Under the pieces are notes generated by a model, which made no database searches, was not told the DNA's origin, and saw only the letters and a program-made list of their open reading frames with translations. From Rhexocercosporidium sp. MPI-PUGE-AT-0058 (lineage: Eukaryota > Ascomycota > Leotiomycetes > Helotiales), in the NCBI GenBank assembly GCA_020746875.1, contig JAGTJL010000016.1, positions 868,001-932,000 on the forward strand: DNA of 64,000 nucleotides, given 5' to 3'. Numbering within the stretch: position 1 is the first letter of the stretch; each line of letters starts with the position of its first letter. The translations under genes were made by a program, and so were the position numbers. This document shows, piece after piece, positions 10,547 through 23,395 of this stretch.

Positions 10547-13500
10547 TTGTTCGATGTGCCCGAGAACTGGCACCCTGCTCAGCTGGCAAGTACTCACCTA
10601 GTCGATGATCACGCTTTGGCGAAATCGTTCATAGGCGGAACTCGAGGATCTTGCGTTGAAAGTTCGATTCCAGTTGAGAACCACTGCGGTTTGGATATGA
10701 TGGGTGGCTGCTTCGCTTTGAATTGGACCGCCGTTGTTTTGAAGGAGTGAAATTCATGGTCTTGGTTTCAATTTCTGGGGATCACGTTTTCCAGCGCTCG
10801 AAAGGTCGCTTATCTAGGGCAGCGCTTAGAAGGACCTTAAAGCGGCCTCGGCAATATGTTGACGCTTCATAGTGTTCGCCTCTGCTTTAATCAACAACAA
10901 AGGCCCAAGATCGCCACCAAAAGCCAAGGCTGTTTATTGCCATGAGTATCTGCTACTGATAGAGAATTGACTATGTTCAGGCGACAGATCCTTTGTCAGC
11001 TTCACCTCCAGGCAACCCCACGTTGGCCAAGGTTTACTCACGCGCTCCAGACACCACAAACGGTAGTCAACATTAGTCTTGCTGTACGCAATATTCCTGT
11101 AGGGGCAACGAGATACGGTCACTCAGACAAAAGCTCCAACTGCCAGCTCCTGTCACTTTCTTCATCGAAATTGCCAAGGATTGCTTTGGATTCTATCAAG
11201 TGATTAAGCGTTGCCACTAAGCGTTCGACTCGATCCTCTCTGGCATCTCAAGTGAATGGTCAACAATATGCACGCAAGCATGCAGGCAAGCGCTGCGTGC
11301 CCCTTCTGTCGCTCTCTACAAGGTGGTCCTGCAGCCACACGTCTCGTGTCCCACGGAGCACCAGATCAGTCAGTCATCTTCGACGCATCGTCACATAACT
11401 GTGAGCGACGTTTGACAGCGACGGGATCTTCCCTCCCGCAACTCCGCTGTCAAAGCTGCAGTGCCATCTCGACACCCAATTGATCCTTACCGTTGAATAT
11501 CGTACGATTACAGGAGCTGGATTCATAACCAACCATGGTCTCACCTCACCTCTTCTACCGGCCCTTCAAGGACGCCAATCTATCTCTCGGCCAGTCACGA
11601 AGCCAGGAATCACCAACATGACCTTTAGACCAGTCGGACTGACGGGTGGACGTCGCCGTTCGGAGAAGTCGGGGAGCATCCCCCACTGATCTTCCCTTAG
11701 GCATCGTCCTATGGTTCCCCTCCCTTTACCAACATTCTGTCATCCAGAGGCATGAGAGCGAAGGCGACTGCATGTGATGGAGGAGCCTGGTCCTTTTTAT
11801 CCACTCTCCTCATTTCATCTAGTCAACATGCAGACAAAGATGGAACTGGAAATATCTCTGCTTGAGTCGCCAGCTGGCCCCCTCTTCATCGGCGTATCAC
11901 ATGACGTGTAATTGGTGCGGCCAGCGAAAGGGCCACCGTTATGCATCATTTGCTCGAAAGTCCCAGTGATCCAACAGTATATCCACATCTTGTATGAGCA
12001 TCGTGCGATGCTCAGTCTGCTTTCATGTCTAATAGCTGCTGGATCATGGATCCCCCCATACGGATACTGCACTATTCGGGTGTGTCCATGCCGATTCGCA
12101 CAGCTTCCCGCAGCCATATGCAAGCCACTATCCCTAAACATACTGCTATCAAAGCTCATCTTGCCTGGTATCCAGGATAGTGGTGGAAAGGGCTGAACTG
12201 GGCATGAATGGTTGAGCTCCGAGGAGCTAGACAGAATCGATGCTTCGAGATTTCCAGCATTTTGCGAGGCATTATGCCGCCCGCTCTATAACGATCACAT
12301 ATGCAAGTGCATGACTCTTTTCCACCAGTCGAAAGTTGATGGAAGGCAGGTGATATTCTGACTGAAACGAGGACGAGTGCTACGCCTCTGCAATATTCCC
12401 CCCTCCCCCCTTTCCAATACGTTCCAGCGACCACTTCCTCTACGCCAAAACTCCGGGACTTGAATTTCGCCAACACCTGTGACTTGTATAGCAGCACCAT
12501 GCCACTCGCTTGTTGGTCACCTCCACTCAGACTGCCTTGCCCCCCAGTCCACATTTCTTCAGCTTTGATGAATCCCAACTCCAATCAGCATCAAAGGGTC
12601 GCAACAATGGCCCCTCAACGCCGGCTGAATACTGAACCAAGTTAATTCCATAATCTCGACTCGGCGAAGTCAGTGAGGAGCTTACGAGCTAATGATGTGG
12701 TGGACACTGGGTTCCACCAGCATCTGAGCATATTGATCCCGGCTCCGCTGGTAGTTCTACAATTTTGGGAACACACCATCTGGCCGCCTCCCCAATGCAC
12801 TTCGCGCCTTCGACTCTTGCCGAGTCGATGTAATGATGGCAGGCATACCACTGGCGGTATATCTTGCACATTGTCGAACTCTGGAAATGTTGAGAGTTTT
12901 GGGGGTTTCGCAACTGCGCGGTGGAAGTAAATTTCGATCTGTGTAAGGTAACAAGTCAACATTGGCTCCGCGTGTAAAAAGTGACTTCGGGAAAGAGCTC
13001 GAAGACTTACTCTGGATACGGCTCCTCTTGGCTGGGCTGGGAGCAGCAAAGAGCTTTGCAGCGATGCCAATGATTTAAACAAAGATTGGAGGTGATGCTG
13101 GGTGTGGAAAGATGGCTTTGATCATTGCAAGATCATCAGGACCGGGAGGTGACTTTATACCCGTCACACCATTCCGAGGGAATGGTTCAGTCTGTTCAAT
13201 TAAACCGAGCTGTAGTTGTTTGCCATCCCATAGGGGATGTTGGGAGACGGCAACACTGATGGAAGGTCGAAATGCCTGTCTGCGGCCTGTGTGTGTCCTT
13301 GTTGGTCGCAGTGGTCGTTTGTTCTCCGGATGGATGTGATGAGTTCTGTTGGAGTTTTCTCGCAGACAGAAAATATTATACAAGGCTGGCCGAAAGAACT
13401 GGACTACTGCCCACAGCCTCCGTCATCCGAGCCAAAACGATCGCTGGCTAAAGGCAGGAGGATCACTGAGGAGGCACATATGGGCAGGATTGGCAAGGAA

Positions 13501-16500
13501 CATCCTCACTGCTGACAAGGTTTGCAGGACGCCAACTCGAAAGCTCACATGGCCACTCTCAGACAGACAAACCGGTGCTGGACTTGCTGCTGGTGGGCAA
13601 AGGAGATGGAAAAGGAGGAGGAGACCTCCACCGACCGACCCTGGCCATAAGACAAGGTTTTCGAGCAGCCAAGGCGTCTTTCCTCTCTTCGCCCAAGCTC
13701 CAAAGGGGAAAGCCCACGCCATGGCCCATGCCTCCACTGCGACTACTGCATCGCATTTGCAGGCAAGATGCAGGACAACTGCGCTACTGATGTCGCTTCT
13801 AGAGACAAGGAGGTCAACGGCAGGGTCTTAGAGCAAAGTGTGTGACGGCTCCGGATCGGGGGGCCAATGGACTGGCTGGCTTCCGATTCGACTTCGCGGC
13901 TCACAGCATGCCCTGCTACCAGGATACCATGTGCGTGGCCAGACTCCTCAAATCTCCATGCTCTCTTCTCGAAACTGGCGAGCTGGCCAAAGCAGTCAGT
14001 CTCAGCGCCGCTGGTCCTACTTAATGATCTTCAAACATCGACAACAGCCAGCTGCCGGAGTCAAGAACCGCAGGCTGTCCTGTGCTTCCTCAGCCTTTTG
14101 CTGACTGCTTGCTGCCGACGGGGGGTGTTTGGAGCTTTGACAGTCAGCCACGAGCACACTCCCGAGAGCCTCTGCTCGGCAGAGGCGACTTGCCTCTCTT
14201 CTGCATCAGCTAGCCGTAGGGCACAGCCTGTTGCAGTCTCTGTTGGTTTGATCGTTGCGCCTTTGCCCACCTCCCAACTAGCTCGTCCTGACCACCGCCG
14301 ACTAGAGCTTGTGCGACGTACTGAACACTCCTACTATACCGTATCGTATCAGTTTGTGAGATCACTATACACTCGTTCCAACGGCTTCTTTCGGCGCTCG
14401 TACAACCGCCTCCTTCGCAATGACTGGGGAGTTCGGCAACACAGCCGCCCGGCTGCTAAACTAACAATGCTCCATCTGCCCCCCTTCCCGCAACTGCACA
14501 AGTCGTCTATCTGTCTTCATATCAACGCGTCAGTTTTGATAGCTTCTTGCAAATCGTTCACATTTAATTCGATGATCAGAGACTCCTTGCCTTTATTGGC
14601 TAAGGGTAGCACTCTATACGACTTCATCCTTGTCTGGACGCAAGAAGCAAATTCCTCGAATTAGTCCCCGTAGTAGCTAACGGGGCGCCGTTGGTCTTGA
14701 CGGTTGACGCCCCAAAACCGGCCGTTTCTGTCACCGTTCGGAGCTTCCGCATGATATTTCGGTCACACAGTTGCTCTCAACAGCCGCAAGTCAGCTCTTT
14801 GGTCATTCTATGGCTACGTAATTCCATGTCAGTGCCATTACACCTCTGTTCTCAGGGTCTTATCCAGATGCCACAGTACAGTACAGTATGCAATGGCTGC
14901 ATTGGGAGATGGATCAAGGAGCAGCATCATACGAAGTCATCTTAACATTCATCGAATATTGACCCACAACAGCTTCCCCCACCCGCGCTAAGACAGCCCT
15001 CAATGTGCCATGTGGTGGCCCGTCTCGGAGAAGAAATGTAACGAGTTCAAGCCTTGAACCTGGTTGCCCCCTACGGCTCTGGAGCCCTCAAGATGATTTG
15101 ATCAAATTAATCAAGAAGAAAAATTAACGGAGCACAAGATCTCAGCTGCAAGGCCCCGGTGTCATGCTATTTTTGCAATGGTGACTTGCAAACATGTCAG
15201 CTGCATCATCGAGATTTGGCCCATCTGGATATCTCAACACAGTCAATCACAAGCTGTGGAAAGGTCGGGTAAAGGAAAAGTCCCCGTTTCGTTCATTTCG
15301 GTAGTCGCAAGAATAGTCAATCACCCCCCATTATCGATAAGGAAGATGTGATAGGTAATGCCCCTGTCAGCCACAATTGATGGTCCAGCCTCGCGAATTG
15401 ACGTCCTAGATTAAGCGCCAAAAGGAAATATTTCCAGGGGCAACCCCAGCAATGAAGATTGAAAATTCCTATGGAGAACCCTTCCAGCTCGCGCTAAATA
15501 TCAACATGCTGGTTACTCTTGTACATGACAGATCGCAGACCTTGAAGGCTACGCAATCTGGCAAGGTGGCTTCCCGTGAGCTTATGCTTGTCAGCCGTTG
15601 CACGACAAGTGCCGTTTCTCATCAGAGCCCAGCCCTGCACTGATGGGCAGCCTCGAATTGACTTGGACTTCGAAAGCCTATTTTTCTTCGTTTTTCAAAA
15701 CGAAAGGTTTCCAGTGCTCTCGACAGACTTGCCTATCTCTCCTTTCCTGCTAGAAAACGATCCATCCACAGTAGCTGCAGAAATGGCTCCAGAGCTTGAA
15801 GAGACAGTTCCTCCACACGGATCCCAACGATTAGATCATCAGGCAAGTGAGATGTTCCTGACGCGTAGAGACGGCGTGCATAGCCGGGCAATGGCTGTAG
15901 CTGGAGTGGACCAGGTAAGAAGGCGATGTTGTACTTATGCATGGTCTCGACCATCTTCTCTTGCATGTCTGCGAACTCTCGCACTATCACCCAAGATCAA
16001 CCAGGATCTTTCACTTTTGGACTCATTTCAGGTCATCGGACCGACGTCTCGTGCACTAGAGCTACATATGTCCCGTGCATGAGGTCTGTGATATCGAGGT
16101 ATTAGTAGAGAGTTTCTGCCCGATCAGAAAACCAACATCTTATCCAAGGTCTCGATGGCATCGAAGCCACCGAGTATATCCTAAAGGGGATCCTTCCATC
16201 TGCTCACGTACGGCACAACACTCATTACGAATCCAACATTATTGCAGGCTGAATCTGTGCGGAGGATGACCTTGCAAGCAGAGAAACTATTCAACGGTTT
16301 TTGAGTTCACTAGGCTACGACCTATTTGAGGCAATCGACCTAAGCACATTTTATCCCACGAAAAACGCAACTCGCTGCGGCACGAATCGTGCGCACTGAC
16401 ATTATTCTTTCGTTCTCCAAGACCCAACGGCCTCGAGCGTTCCGCAGCCATTTGTGAGATCTCATCAGAGCTGTCCTCGTGATCATACTGTATCGTGAGC

Positions 16501-17727
16501 ACGATGTCAAGAACGATTTCAGGCTCTGCAAGATAACTCGCTACAAAAAGGAGTTATACTTTAGTAGCCGCTGACTACCGTGCTACCGAGGCTTCGGTAC
16601 CGGTCATTGGTCCATGTTTGGAGCTATCGGAAGTTTGAGGCTTCGCTACTCCTCCATTACCCCAGGTTTTGCGAACTTCAAGGGCACCCGAGGCTTAACA
16701 ACATTAAACGGTCTCGAACAGAAGGCTTTATCAGCAGTTGCTCTTGCAGTGGGCTGATTAGTTCGCGGTGAGGGGTTATCTCGACCTGTGCCGAACCTCT
16801 TGAGATTGTGTCAGCACATGCAATTCTCCAAGGAATTGCCTTCGACCGCACATGACAGCTCAATTTGCGAGAGAGAAATCAGACAAACAGCTGATCACGG
16901 CCCCGTACTTCACAATTGTGAGTGACTACCAAGAATTGAGACTGGATGCTGATTGGAATTTTTTTTTTTGGCTTAATCGCATGGAAGGGGGCGGCTAGAG
17001 TCGGCCACCTGCTTTGGGATCTCCTCACCCCTCATACAGCCCAAACATGGCGTGGGAGCAGGTCGTCTCCAGATGCTTCCGGAATATACTCTTGCTTGAC
17101 AGGAGTCCTCCAATGACGAGCGCTGAAAAGTGATCATTCCGGAATCAAGCGCAGTTTCCCCCAGGGCTATCATTACCGTCTCCCTAAAGTTCCCTTTCCC
17201 CATTGGGAAATGTGCCTTCGGCAAACATGTCATCGTTTCTGATTTTAGATATATTCATGCTATCGCCCATTTCCTTTGTCGTTTGCTCCCAGCAAGTTTT
17301 GCATTTTTGATCAAAGGCCGTACTCAATTCGATTACGAATCCTTTTTGTTTTCCTACCTATCACCCGACCAATCCATCTCCCACGTGGAGCTCGCATAAC
17401 GGGGGCGTGCATCAACCAACCTACTCTATCAGAACGCCGAACTCCCCCCACGGCACTACTTTCTGAGCCAGCACCTTGAGAAATTCTCAAATAAAAGCTG
17501 TGCCTCCATCCATCCTTCCTTTCCTCTTTACTCCCTCTCAAACACTCAAAATCCTTCTTCCTCCGAGCCGATTCTGCGACCTCAAACCTTTGTTCGGCCT
17601 CCTCAACAAGACCCGGCCCCTATTCACAAGCAAACAACTCTCAGCAGTCAGCAATCCTCCAAATACGCGCCCGTCACAAATTCGGTCACAATTCAATTCA
17701 ATCCAACTCCAAACGAACAACCGAAAA
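10547..17727. other. 7.2-kb gene-poor region
   Basis: This is the longest gene-poor stretch in the window. Overlapping open frames on both strands (for example near 13.9-14.6 kb) are rich in Ser, Cys, Leu and Pro and look like chance frames in C-rich DNA. It holds the MDM12 5' region, a possible eroded gene (about 15.7-16.9 kb, listed separately), an 11-T run at 16959-16969 and the pyrimidine-rich leader of the gene starting at 17728. No tRNA or rRNA was found. It could carry a long regulatory region or noncoding transcripts; nothing in the bases proves either. Confidence 0.5.
15733..16880 (-). pseudogene. Possible eroded gene remnant, family unknown
   Basis: On the minus strand several short segments read like protein but sit in different frames broken by stops. 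They include a segment with ADKAFCSRPFNVVKPRVPLK (~16.7 kb), one with VLDIVLTIQYDHEDSSDEIS (~16.4-16.5 kb), one with GGFDAIETLDKM (~16.15 kb) and one with EFADMQEKMVETMHKYNIA (~15.9 kb). Each has balanced amino-acid use unlike the surrounding chance frames. I cannot name a family and no continuous spliced frame was found. The alternative is coincidence in unconstrained DNA. Confidence 0.25.
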
Positions 17728-18102
17728 ATGGCCACTACACTTCCATCTCACAGCGACATGCTTGCCATGGCCTTCTCTGGGCAAGAGAACAACGTCCCGG
17801 CCGCTGAAGAGCGCGCCCAACTCCAAACCCACACCTTTCTCTCCCTCGCACCAACAACAAGCGCTTCGTACCCTCTCACCAAGCCCTCGCCAGCTGCAAA
17901 GGTGATCTCAGCTGAGAGTAAGCCGGCAGTGACAGAAGAGGCGCTGGCACTTGCTATCCCGGCGGTCCCGGTCGAGAAGACCAGACGGTCTTCGTCATTG
18001 AGCAGCGATGGAAGCTTGATGCAGAAGAGGCGGTTCTTGAAGTTGGGACCAGTTCACTTTGGCGCAAGCGATGGTGACTGGAGCGAGGATGTTGTCGAGT
18101 GA
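17728..18102 (+). CDS. Conserved small ascomycete protein with RRFLKLGPVHFG motif
   Basis: A single exon encodes 124 residues. The frame is open for 84 codons upstream but contains no ATG there, so 17728 is the first possible start; the sequence before it is C/A-rich and leader-like. The N-terminus is MATTLPSHSDMLAMAFSG and the centre is Ala/Ser/Pro-rich. The C-terminus has RRSSSLSSDGS followed by KRRFLKLGPVHFG and an acidic end (DWSEDVVE). I recall similar short proteins with this C-terminal motif in many filamentous ascomycetes, without a known function. RRSSS is a plausible kinase site. It sits alone between two large gene-free regions, the kind of setting seen for strongly regulated genes, but that is inference. 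Confidence 0.75.
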   Translation: MATTLPSHSDMLAMAFSGQENNVPAAEERAQLQTHTFLSLAPTTSASYPLTKPSPAAKVISAESKPAVTEEALALAIPAVPVEKTRRSSSLSSDGSLMQKRRFLKLGPVHFGASDGDWSEDVVE

Positions 18103-21100
18103 TCCCTCACTCCTTGACACTTTGTCAATTGATAAGTACTTCATTTGAGCGAATGGCATGGAACTGAAAGGTTTACGGTTGGAGCATGGGATAGAGCGGG
18201 CGTTAAAAGATCTAGCAGTCGAGCAGGTTTTTGCAAGTTGGATTGGGCTTTACGGGTGGAGGGAACCGTTCGGCGTTGCATGACATGAGTCGCACACGAA
18301 TTTTAATGAACTGATGACATTTTATTATTCTGGTCGAGCCATGTTGGCAATACCATAGACCGCAATCAAATTGCCGAACAATGAATCAATCGTCATAATG
18401 CAACAGTTGTGTTCAATTGTCTTTCCGGCTTTCAACATCCGATCTGACTACAGCTGAGTGAGGTGGGCTGATGCGAGTAAATCTATCCGAGACAAATAAC
18501 CAAGACTTCTCAGAGATCTCCAATCTCGCATACTGCAGATGGCGAGTCTCACTCCACTCTCATGTACGCGCACCTATCTACAAACAGCTCTCCTTTTTCC
18601 TTCACCGCTACATCACGTGACTGACACATGCAAGACTAACTGGTTGAGGTGGGCGTTCCCTCCAGATAGCTGAGTCGAGCGTCTTTCTTTTTGAGAAACA
18701 CAAAGATCTGCGTTGAATTGATTGGGTTCTTGTATCCAAGTGGGGCTTACTTGCATACATAAGAGGATATCTCCTCGGCTCAAGACGCAGAGTTGCGGAT
18801 TGGACTGGCAATATTGCCGAAGCCACATTAGCTTCAGAGAGTGGGATGAAAACGTGTTGGTGCGATACATCTTACTTTTCTTTGTCTGCATACGCTCTGC
18901 CGTTGCGGATCTCCTTTGTCTTGCAGCAAGGGAGGAAAAGAGAGTGGCGCTGTCTTTAGAAGTCCTCTCACGCTCTTGCCGCACAGTACAGTAGCGGCGG
19001 CGTCAAATGTGCCTTCGCTTGCGGCTTGCATGAGCAACCAACTTCTACACACAAAATTCCCCTCCCTTCACATACCTAATACATAACCAGGTTTCTTGTA
19101 AATTTGATTCCTGCGGCACGGGGTGGGAAGTTGCGTCATTCTTGTTGGTTAGGTACGAAGCTATGACTCTGAATTTTCTTTTGGGTTGTTGCTAAGCTGA
19201 AGCTGAGCTGGACTTAACAAAAGTCCGAAAGTGTCTCCCGTCTACGTGACTGTTAGCAGGCTGCGGCCGCATATGCAGGCTCGGCGGCGGGTGTCACTTC
19301 AATTTCACTTTGCTTTTCTGTACGTTGAGGATGAGGATGTGATATCGAGAGCTGGTCCTTGTTCCTTGCATTGGTGGGGTGGAGCCTGATCGTTGCCGAG
19401 AAGTCAGATGGAGGCTGTCAAACAGGGAATACTCTAGAACGAGGGATCAGGGTAGTTGTCACTTTTTGTGGATATGTGCGATCTACGCGGCTGCTGCATT
19501 TGTGGTGATACTATATGTTGGTTTTGATGTTGTTTATGTTGGTTGTGACGACCCAACTTTCGTCTGCTTTCTGGTAAGAAAGGCGAGTACGCAGGCTGGT
19601 CCGGAGGTGGAACTCCATATGGAATGGTTTCTCCAGAGCGAGATCGATAGTTTGCTCGTACATCGCTTGATTTGTAATGGGGTGTTTTTGCACATTGGAA
19701 AATTGGAAATTGGAAAGTGTTGGAGCGGAGGCTGTCCCGAATGTGATGACTGTGATCTGAGAGTTGGTACACTCGCTTTCCACTTGGATGCCTAGATTGA
19801 TTTCAAATACTCAGCGGGAAACTTTTCTTGCCGTCAAAGCTAAAGGGAAGTTTGATTGGCTGAATGAACACCGAGCACCAAGGGCATGCCGCCATTCAAC
19901 GTTTTTGAAAATCAGGTTGGGACCGAAGTAATACTTTCCGTTGCCTCGGTTCGATCCACATAATTCATTGCAGACATGGAAGTATAAGTGGTACGATTCT
20001 GAAGCAGGGGGCGCAAGAGCTTTGTGACCTTCGATTTATTTTATTCTCAGTCAGTTTTTGGCTATCACAGTAGCATATTGTCTACAGTTTTGAACAGTGA
20101 GAACAAGGGAATCAAGCCTCAGAAAGGCTCCAGATAGTCATATCGTAGCTCTTTCGTATCTGGTATGTCGTTCAGAGAAGAGAAGGTGCGCTTGATGACC
20201 ACAAAATCACCGAAAGCTTTAGCCTCTACATTCATTCTTGTACTTAGCCCCCAAAGGCCGTCGATCTAGGAGATTGAGGAGCATTCGCTCTCTAAATGGA
20301 TATCATACTTTGGCTTCTGAGTAGTCTAAACTTCGAAGCTGTCAATTACCCGTCCGAAAGACTACATGCTATCCATGAGGCACTTTATGCTTAGAAATAG
20401 GAAGAAGGACGCGCATTGATTGGAAAGGTTTCGGCCACGCAGTCATCATCGGAATTGTAGATAATTTATTGGCATTAATGTCAAGATACCTTCGATGGTT
20501 GTCAGTAGCTCCATCCACATCTGTCTCTTGATACAATTAGTCATGAGGCTTCACGAACAATGAACTAAATAATATTTACGATTATTCGGCAGGCCACATT
20601 CTACTTGAGAGATATTCCAACAGAAAAGTTGTATTCAGTTGTAGAAAGTGACTATCATAGATGTATTTACATGTAATGTTGTGGGGTCGTAGTGGAGTAG
20701 TGAAGGTAAACAAACAGAACTAAGCGAGTTAAGCGTTTGAATTGCACCACCACTGTAGACATTCCATCGCTTAGACACATGTCCATGATTATAACTGGAA
20801 CTTACCATCCCGATTCTCTGCTTTATACATGTCTATAGAATTGCCCGAATGAACCTCTTTCAATTGCATATCTCGTCAACATCTTCTACGATTGAGCTGG
20901 TAAATTTCTTCAAACTATTCGCTGTTCCAATGCCCGTGAACACCATCCATTCATAGTCTAGAATAAACGGAAAAGTTAACGCAGAGGTATAGTGGAATCA
21001 CCCCAGGGAGTCTACTATATGTCTCTACCATTCACGCCCTCTTTTGACTGTACCACTTTCAAGACTCGGATCGCGTGTTTAACCTGGAACTGCTCCAAAT

Positions 21101-21756
21101 CCAGCCTAACACTTCAGAACAACACCAGCAAGTGCCATACCAAATATTAGACATTCCTCCAGATACTTAAAGAAACAATTCCACACTTTAATCACACTAC
21201 GTGTGTAAGAAAGTAGGATACTAAAATATAGATGTAGTATCCTCGAAAGTGTGACCGTAGTTGGGAATACGGGAAGCTGAGATACATCAAATACTGGAGT
21301 CTAAATAAAATGAAAGTATAAGACAAATAAATCGCTTCGAAAAACTAGAAATCGGCATCCTTTATCTCGGTCCCCATTTGCCCGTCCTCCATCATGATGC
21401 CCCTTGGCTTGAGGAAATCGCATCATAATGGATTTCAGCTGTCTAAGACTTGCAATGTCCGCAAATAAAGTGGATAAACTACAATCGCCACAAGGAAGAG
21501 GGAGTTATAGCAAGTGTAACTTGAGAGTCCAGAGAAGTCGCAACAATTCATGAAGGAAATCAGGTGCGGGGTCACATGCCCTCCAGCCATTTGCTGGGTG
21601 CGGGGTTCGGGGCTCCAATCGATGACAGCAGTGAGCACATCATCGCAGAAGCGCGACACCTTTATGTCCATTTGTACTCGTACGATCAGGAAAGTATATC
21701 TCGTTTCCTCCAATTTCTTCATCTCAAGTCAGAACTCTTCTCTTTTATTCGTAATA
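18103..21756. other. 3.6-kb gene-free region
   Basis: This follows the small conserved gene and precedes the dioxygenase. The second half (about 20.2-21.4 kb) is visibly more AT-rich. Short open frames on both strands show no motif. I see no RNA gene or repeat family. Confidence 0.5.
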
Positions 21757-23039
21757 ATGTCCTTCGACACTATTCCCATCCTAGACCTCTCAGAGGCAAA
21801 AGACCCCTCAACCAAGCCCAAGTTCTTGGAACAGCTGCGACATGCTCTGCTAGAAGTGGGATTTCTATATCTCAAGAATGTAGGTATACCAGACGAGCTC
21901 ACGCAGAAGGTGATTAAAGAAGGCATATCGTTCTTCGACTTGCCAATGGAAGAGAAGTCAGTCAGCTCTCAATCCACCATGTAAATCTATATCTGTGCTG
22001 ACTTCCACTCCCCAGACTCAAAGTAGAGATGAAGAACGCCCCCTCTTTCCTAGGTTACTCACGCCTCGACGCCGAAATCACAGCCCACACAATCGACCAC
22101 CGCGAACAGATCGACCTCTCTACAGACCACGCAATCCGCACCCCCGATCAGCCCCTCTATCGAAACCTCTTCGCGCCAACACAATGGCCTTCCCCCTCTT
22201 ACCTCCCGGACTTCAAGCCCGTGTACAGCGAATACATCACGCGAATGGGCGAGATCTCTATATTCTTCACATCTCTGATCGCAGAAGCTATCGGCTTGTC
22301 TCCGACAGCATTCAATAAGTACTTCGATGTGGATCAGCAGCATAAGCTTAAGATTGTGAAATATCCCGATCTGAAGGAGTTGGGCTTGTGGAAGGAGGGG
22401 GAGGAAGTACCCGAGGGGCAGGGAGTTGGGCCACATAAGGATAGTATGTTCACGAGCTACTTGCTCCAGGTTACGAAGCATAGAGGGTTGCAGGTACAGA
22501 ATCTGGCGGGGGAGTGGATTGATTGTCCGCCGATTGATAATACGCTTGTGGTGGCTATTGGGCAAGGCATGGAGGCTCTCACGCAGGGAGTTTGTATGTC
22601 GACGACCCATCGAGTTTTGTCCCCAGCTCCTGGAACAGGTGCGCGCATCTCGGTTCCTTTCTTCCAGGGCGTTAGCTTGGATGCGGAATTCGACGAGTTG
22701 AATGATTGGGAGAATGGAGGGGGTGTCGGAAGAGTCCCGGAGGATATCAAGGAGATGCGGAGGAAGGTCGTGGCTAGGAATGGGGGTAGGCTGGATGATG
22801 TGGAGTTTACTTTTAGTGGGGGAAACGGAGCCAGGACTTTGGGAGAGGCGACGTTGAAGAATAGGATTAAGAGTCATCCGGACGTTGGGGAAAGGTGGTA
22901 TCCCGATATACTGGCTGAGATTAGGGAGAAACAGAAGAGGGAAAGAGAGGATGCTGAGAGCAGGAAGGCCAGTTCTGGATCAGCGTTGAATGGCAACCCT
23001 GTAACTAGTGGGTTGGGGCAAGCAGTTGAAGCGCACTGA
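21757..23039 (+). CDS. 2-oxoglutarate/Fe(II)-dependent dioxygenase, isopenicillin-N-synthase-like
   Basis: Exons 21757-21956 and 22016-23039 sum to 1,224 bp (407 residues). The intron has an unusual GTCAGT donor, branch GCTGACT and acceptor CCCCAG; it is required to join FFDLPMEE to KLKVEMKNAPSFLGYS in frame. The N-terminal DIOX_N-type segment begins MSFDTIPILDLSEA. The iron ligands are H207-x-D209 (GPHKDSMFTS) and H265 (STTHRVLSP), and the 2-oxoglutarate-binding R277-x-S279 is in ARISVPFFQ, so the active site is complete. The last ~100 residues are a charged extension. Such enzymes hydroxylate or desaturate small molecules; the substrate cannot be deduced. No biosynthetic cluster genes lie beside it. 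Confidence 0.88.
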
Positions 23040-23395
23040 ATGAAGCACTAGCTCATATCTCTTGCAAGAGAACTGAAAAACAGATAGACGTGGTCCGCAA
23101 GATAGGTTGGGAGTCTATCATAGACACATTATGCGTAGCCTTTTGTCTATGTAACTCAACTCCTCCAATGCGCCAGTCGCTAGCCAAGTTCAAAAAAGCC
23201 AAACCCATCTACAGCATCTTTTCATGTCTTTCATTCATGCATGACTCCCGCAGCGAAAAATACGCGAGTAGCAAGAAATGCAATAAAGGAAAAATCCAGG
23301 CCATGCTATAACTTGTGTCTGCTGAAAGAAGTCCCTCATACACAAATCATGTCTCCATCCCTTGTCTTCAGTCGAATCAAGAGCGTGCATCGCAT
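23040..23395. other. Convergent intergenic region
   Basis: 3' regions of the dioxygenase (plus) and the small zinc-finger gene (minus). No gene seen. Confidence 0.5.

Noticed and set aside
13867..14664. 265-codon plus-strand open frame
   Set aside because: Long, but Ser/Cys/Leu-rich with no domain, in C-rich DNA where several frames are open at once; probably chance.
15576..16082. 168-codon plus-strand open frame
   Set aside because: The opposite strand carries the more protein-like segments; this frame shows no motif.
19379..19795. 138-codon plus-strand open frame
   Set aside because: No motif and antisense frames of equal quality; treated as noncoding.
19930..19965. GGTTCGATCC resembling a tRNA B box
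   Set aside because: The flanking bases do not form a T-stem, and no acceptor or anticodon arm could be drawn upstream.
22059..22877. 272-codon minus-strand frame opposite the dioxygenase
   Set aside because: A shadow of the dioxygenase coding strand; the plus-strand protein has all catalytic residues.
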